Shown: piece by piece, positions 63,326-64,000 of the stretch
How positions within the stretch are numbered: the stretch's first letter is position 1
Layout: every line of letters begins with the position of its first letter
Program-made: the position numbers and the translations under genes
The notes under the pieces: generated by a model
Databases searched by the model: none
Told to the model about the DNA's origin: nothing
What the model saw: only the letters and a program-made list of their open reading frames with translations
Source of the DNA: PCC-6802 sp943367755
GTDB taxonomy: Bacteria > Cyanobacteriota > Cyanobacteriia > Pseudanabaenales > Pseudanabaenaceae
Assembly (NCBI GenBank): GCA_943367755.1
Contig: CALRKB020000016.1
Location: 14,195 to 78,194, forward strand
Length of the DNA stretch: 64,000 nt
Direction of reading: 5' to 3'

Positions 63326-64000
63326 TTAGTAGGGCCACCTCCAATTCACCACATCTGGGCGATCGATGCCGTGTTCGTAGGCGTAGTTAGTGCAAGAAAT
63401 TTGCTCGTCTTTGAGCATTTCCTTAATGTGAGCACCTGCAGCCTTGAGTTGGGGAACTCGGTCAATTACATCGATCGCAATGCTAAAGCGATCAATCTGG
63501 TTCTGGATTGCCAGGTCTAAGGGGGTATTGATATTACCTGCTTCCTTGTAGCCGCGCACGTGGATATTTTGGTGGTTGGTGCGGCGGTAAGTAAGACGGT
63601 GGATCAACCAGGGGTAGCCATGGAAGTTGAAGATGACTGGTTTATCGGTGGTGAAGAGACTGTCAAAGTCGCGATCGCTTAAGCCATGTGAATGCTCTGA
63701 TTGGTGCTGTAACTTGAATAGATCGATTACGTTGACAAAACGAATCTTCAGATCGGGGAAATGCTCCCGTAACATACACGATGCCGCCAGCGATTCCTGC
63801 GTGGGAATGTCACCTGCGGTCACCAGCACAACATCTGGCTCTACTCCCCGGTCGTTGCTGGCCCACTCCCAGATATCGATCCCCTTTGTGCAGTTCATAA
63901 TCGCTGCATCCATGTCGTGATACTGCAAGTGCAATTGCTTATCACAGACAATCACATTGATGTAATTTTTACTGCGCAGGCAGTGATCTGCCACCGACAG
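63326..64000 (-). CDS. xfp: Phosphoketolase, C-terminal 224 residues (truncated by window)
   Basis: Thiamine-diphosphate enzyme that cleaves xylulose-5-P and/or fructose-6-P to acetyl-P. The visible part is the C-terminal domain: VIVCDKQLHLQYHDMDAAIM, GIDIWEWASNDRG, PDVVLVTAGDIPTQESLAAS, VNVIDLFKLQ, FHGYPWLIHRLTYRR, HVRGYKEAGNINTPLDLAI. The 5' portion with the ThDP-binding region lies beyond 64000. Confidence 0.95.
   Translation of the reverse strand: MSVADHCLRSKNYINVIVCDKQLHLQYHDMDAAIMNCTKGIDIWEWASNDRGVEPDVVLVTAGDIPTQESLAASCMLREHFPDLKIRFVNVIDLFKLQHQSEHSHGLSDRDFDSLFTTDKPVIFNFHGYPWLIHRLTYRRTNHQNIHVRGYKEAGNINTPLDLAIQNQIDRFSIAIDVIDRVPQLKAAGAHIKEMLKDEQISCTNYAYEHGIDRPDVVNWRWPY

Noticed and set aside
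1..64000. CRISPR arrays, prophage or complete insertion sequence
   Set aside because: No regularly spaced direct repeats, no cas, integrase or intact transposase gene, and no phage structural genes were seen.

Overview
The window is cyanobacterial chromosome. The HIP1 octamer GCGATCGC recurs throughout, and several genes are typical of cyanobacteria: orange carotenoid protein, a PsbP-like (CyanoP) lipoprotein, Ycf46, xisH/xisI and DUF1816. No rRNA, phage, conjugative module or CRISPR array is visible. Most genes are housekeeping, and orientation switches often. I cannot name the species; a filamentous or Pseudanabaena-like lineage would fit but is only a guess.

Layout. 1-7.1 kb: truncated orange carotenoid protein gene, aldo/keto reductase, ccs1 (cytochrome c maturation), S9 peptidase, pheA, DUF29 protein, tRNA-Ser(UGA). 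7.2-11.3 kb: xth, a Dam-like GATC methyltransferase, a GAF histidine kinase, rlmN. 11.4-15.5 kb is accessory: a SWIM protein, a solitary antitoxin-like gene next to a broken copy of the SWIM 5' end, an AT-rich membrane/TPR protein, and a 111-bp terminal-inverted-repeat element. 15.5-20.5 kb: amino-acid-type binding protein, S-formylglutathione hydrolase, an orphan cellulose synthase, and a 60-codon ORF broken by one base. 20.5-28.9 kb: rnz, transposase scrap, cca-ycf46 (overlapping), hepT/mntA toxin-antitoxin pair, COG3146 acyltransferase-like protein, vapBC with a large dyad operator, ilvC. 29-39.5 kb: TPR protein, PsbP-like lipoprotein, response-regulator phosphatase, galT relic, two membrane-anchored binding proteins, xisHI, asnS, pgl. 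39.6-43.6 kb: DUF1816, rlmB-mrnC (rRNA maturation), a STAS protein with a probable ATT start, gatA. 43.7-54.9 kb: beta-helix secreted protein, proA, Uma2 nuclease, glutamine amidotransferase, SulP transporter, DUF2252 relic, Ig/RTX secreted protein, malic enzyme, mtnP. 55-64 kb: unknown 164-aa protein, DUF2993, folK, murA, VanX-like dipeptidase, tgt, LapA-like protein, a diguanylate cyclase with a pseudo-receiver, and the 3' end of phosphoketolase.

Genes that plausibly work together: pheA, proA, ilvC (amino acids); rlmN, rlmB, mrnC, rnz, cca, tgt, gatA, asnS (RNA maturation and tRNA charging); murA and the VanX-like dipeptidase (wall); cellulose synthase and the diguanylate cyclase (c-di-GMP/EPS, not adjacent).

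I did not find a convincing new multi-gene system. The more unusual items are gene relics (SWIM, galT, DUF2252, transposase), a one-base-broken 60-codon ORF, a VapC and a receiver domain each lacking a key aspartate, a likely ATT start codon, a 32-bp vapBC operator-like dyad, two unrelated binding-protein folds sharing one membrane anchor, and the AT-rich membrane/TPR protein.
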